Of a stretch of DNA of 7,690 bases, positions 6,450 through 7,690 are shown piece after piece (position 1 is the first letter of the stretch; each line of letters begins with the position of its first letter). Source of the stretch: Micropruina sp. (GTDB lineage: Bacteria > Actinomycetota > Actinomycetes > Propionibacteriales > Propionibacteriaceae); assembly GCA_013693855.1 (NCBI GenBank), contig CP059261.1, positions 1,824-9,513 of the forward strand, in the 5' to 3' direction. Below the pieces are notes generated by a model. That model was not told where the DNA came from, did no database searches, and was given only the letters and a program-made list of their open reading frames with translations. Both the position numbers and the translations under genes were made by a program.

Positions 6450-7569
6450 GACGCCTGTGGCACCACTTGGCCCTGGCGTCGAGCGGCCGGACCAGGAAGT
6501 CGTCCACCGGGCCCGCGCCCCGCGTACTCTGCCGCCTTCATTGCCCAGGTAGGACCAGGGCGAATCGACCCCGTGGCTGTCCCTGCGGTCGGGCCCGTGG
6601 ACCCCAGGAGGTCTTCCACCGGACCCCGCGGCCGAAGCGGGCCAGGCACCTGCAACCGACGGTCGAGGCCTATGGAGCGGGATTCGTCCACCGGATCGCC
6701 ACAGCGCCGAGTCAAAGCCGGCCGAGCACCACCACCCCGGCGGTCGAGCCTGTCGAGACCCGGAGTCATCCATGGGCTCAGGCCCACGTGCCCGGCTGTC
6801 TTCACTGGCCAGGTAAGACCACGGCGAATCGACCCGTGGCAGTCCCGGCGGTCGAGCCTGTCGAGACCCCGGGCATCGTCGACCGGGCCCCGCGGCCGAA
6901 GCGGGCCGAGCACCACCACCCCGGCGGTCGAGCCTGTCCAGACCCCGGGTCGACTTCACCGGATCGCCACTGATCCGAGTCAGAGCCGGCCGAGCACCAC
7001 CACCCCGGCGGTCGACCTGTCCGGACCCCGGGCAGTCGTCCACCGGGCCGCCCACGTGCCCGGCCGTCTTCACTGCCCGGGTAGGACCACGGCGAATCGA
7101 CCGTGGCAGTCCCGGCGGTCGAGCCTGTCGAGACCCGGGGAATCGTCCATCAGGCCCCGTGGCCGAAGCGGGCCAAGCACCACCACCCCGGCGGTCGCGC
7201 CTGTCCAGACCCCGGCGAGTCGACCACCGGATCGCCACTGATCCGAGTCAGAGCCCGCCGAGCTCCTGCACCACGCGGTCGAGCCTGTCGAGACCCCGGG
7301 AATCGTCCACCGGGCCGCGGCCCACGTGCTTGCCGTCTTCACTGCCCGGGTAGGTCCACGGCGAATCGACCCGTGGCAGTCCCGGCGGTCGAGCCTGTCG
7401 AGACCCCGGGCATCGTCGACCGGGCCCCGCGGCCGAAGCGGGCCGAGCACCACCACCCCGGCGGTCGAGCCTGTCGAGACCCCGGGGTCGACTCACCGGA
7501 TCGCCACTGCTCCGAGTCCGAGCCGGCCGAGCACCACCACCCCGGCGGTCGAGCCTGTCGAGACCCCGG
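6450..7569. repeat. Tandem array of four ~268-bp higher-order repeats built from three sub-modules
   Basis: Four full units start at about 6499, 6764, 7033 and 7301, and the last ends near 7569 (periods 265, 269, 268, 269). Each unit is A+B+C. A (~109 bp) carries GTCTTCACTGCCCGGGTAGG, then ACGGCGAATCGACCCGTGGC. B (~76 bp) carries GGGCCCCGCGGCCGAAGCGG, then GCCGAGCACCACCACCCCGG. C (~83 bp) carries CACCGGATCGCCACTGATCC, then the same GCCGAGCACCACCACCCCGG. All three end in the box GGCGGTCGAGCCTGTCGAGA, then CCCCGGG. Module starts: A 6499, 6764, 7033, 7301; B about 6606, 6874, 7141, 7411; C about 6681, 6950, 7217, 7487. A diverged C-like half module precedes the first A (about 6450-6498). Unit 1 is the most diverged, and units 2-4 are close to identical. 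Long open frames cross the array on both strands, but the module lengths are not multiples of three and the frames switch within each unit. Confidence 0.9.
6744..6768. repeat. Representative copy of the shared array box (about 12 copies in the array)
   Basis: The core GGTCGAGCCTGTCGAGACC recurs at the end of every A, B and C module, for example near 6741, 6850, 6926, 7118, 7277, 7388, 7460 and 7547, with single-base variants elsewhere (GGTCGACCTGTCCGGACC near 7011). Flanked by CCCCGG and CCGGGG it forms an imperfect dyad: six outer pairs, a 3+3 internal loop, a TCGA/TCGA inner stem and a 5-base loop. From memory, its complement (GGTCTCGACAGGCTCGACC) resembles a dispersed intergenic sequence of many actinobacterial genomes (GGTYTCGACAAGCTCRACC-like). 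That family match is recollection, not a search result. Confidence 0.6.
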
Positions 7570-7690
7570 TCAAGATGCAGTCAGAGGGTCTATGCGATCG
7601 GTCGAGTCACGCCGTGAGGATGCTCGCGACCCGTCCGCCTATCAGATGTCCGCCCGTCGTCGTGAACGTGCACCTCGCCCGCAGCACCTA
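7570..7690. other. Right edge: unique sequence after the array, no supported gene
   Basis: The repeats stop abruptly at 7569. An ATG at 7592 opens a 33-codon plus-strand frame to the window end, with AGAGGG 3 bases upstream, too close for a good ribosome site. On the minus strand a reading ending TGA at 7607-7609 (GRVASILTA) could be the C-terminus of a convergent gene, but its frame is broken by TAG at the window edge. Neither is long enough to call. Confidence 0.3.

Noticed and set aside
6450..7569. CRISPR array
   Set aside because: The box recurs at unequal 76-110 base intervals and the sequences between boxes are themselves repeated. CRISPR spacers are unique and of constant length. No cas gene is present.
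7592..7690. Start of a plus-strand gene at the right edge
   Set aside because: There are only 33 codons, no family resemblance, and a poorly spaced ribosome site. It is noted under the edge region only.

Overview
The window is very GC-rich DNA with strongly G/C-biased third codon positions. Several gene starts have no ribosome binding site but carry a TANNNT -10 box 6-7 bases upstream, as in leaderless mRNAs. Together with an actinobacterial-style IlvD N-terminus this points to a high-GC actinobacterium, probably from a draft or metagenomic assembly. No rRNA, tRNA, transposase or phage gene was seen.

Left block (1-2216, minus strand), in transcription order: a kinase of the aminoglycoside phosphotransferase / APH(6)-hydroxyurea kinase type, a GNAT acetyltransferase, and the first 221 codons of dihydroxy-acid dehydratase (ilvD), cut by the window edge. 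Next comes a 460-base gap (about 2217-2680) holding a degenerate tandem repeat and a promoter with two tandem operator-like repeats. That promoter leads into a plus-strand pair: a small SRPBCC (START-like) protein and a MarR-family regulator whose start region overlaps or abuts it. The MarR stop touches the stop of a convergent minus-strand gene for a four-helix membrane protein resembling TIGR03987/HsmA. Divergent from that is a plus-strand lipoprotein of unknown function.

Right block: panB and panC on the plus strand, with a strong Shine-Dalgarno site before panB and a one-base TGATG overlap between the genes. They encode two of the three dedicated enzymes from 2-ketoisovalerate to pantothenate. 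2-Ketoisovalerate is also the product of IlvD in valine synthesis, so the two ends of the window are metabolically linked although they lie on opposite strands. PanB and PanC read more like betaproteobacterial than mycobacterial or streptomycete enzymes.

The last 1.2 kb (about 6450-7569) is the most unusual part. It is a tandem array of four copies of a ~268-bp higher-order unit. Each unit is built from three sub-modules (~109, 76 and 83 bp) that all end in the same box, GGTCGAGCCTGTCGAGACC, followed by CCGGG. The gene-proximal copies are the most diverged.

A caution for the whole window: every gene except the ilvD fragment needs one or more single-base frame corrections, about 24 in all and mostly in short G or C runs, to give a full-length protein. 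Each reconstructed protein is otherwise complete, so sequencing or assembly error is the simplest explanation. Gene coordinates below span the whole reconstructed gene.
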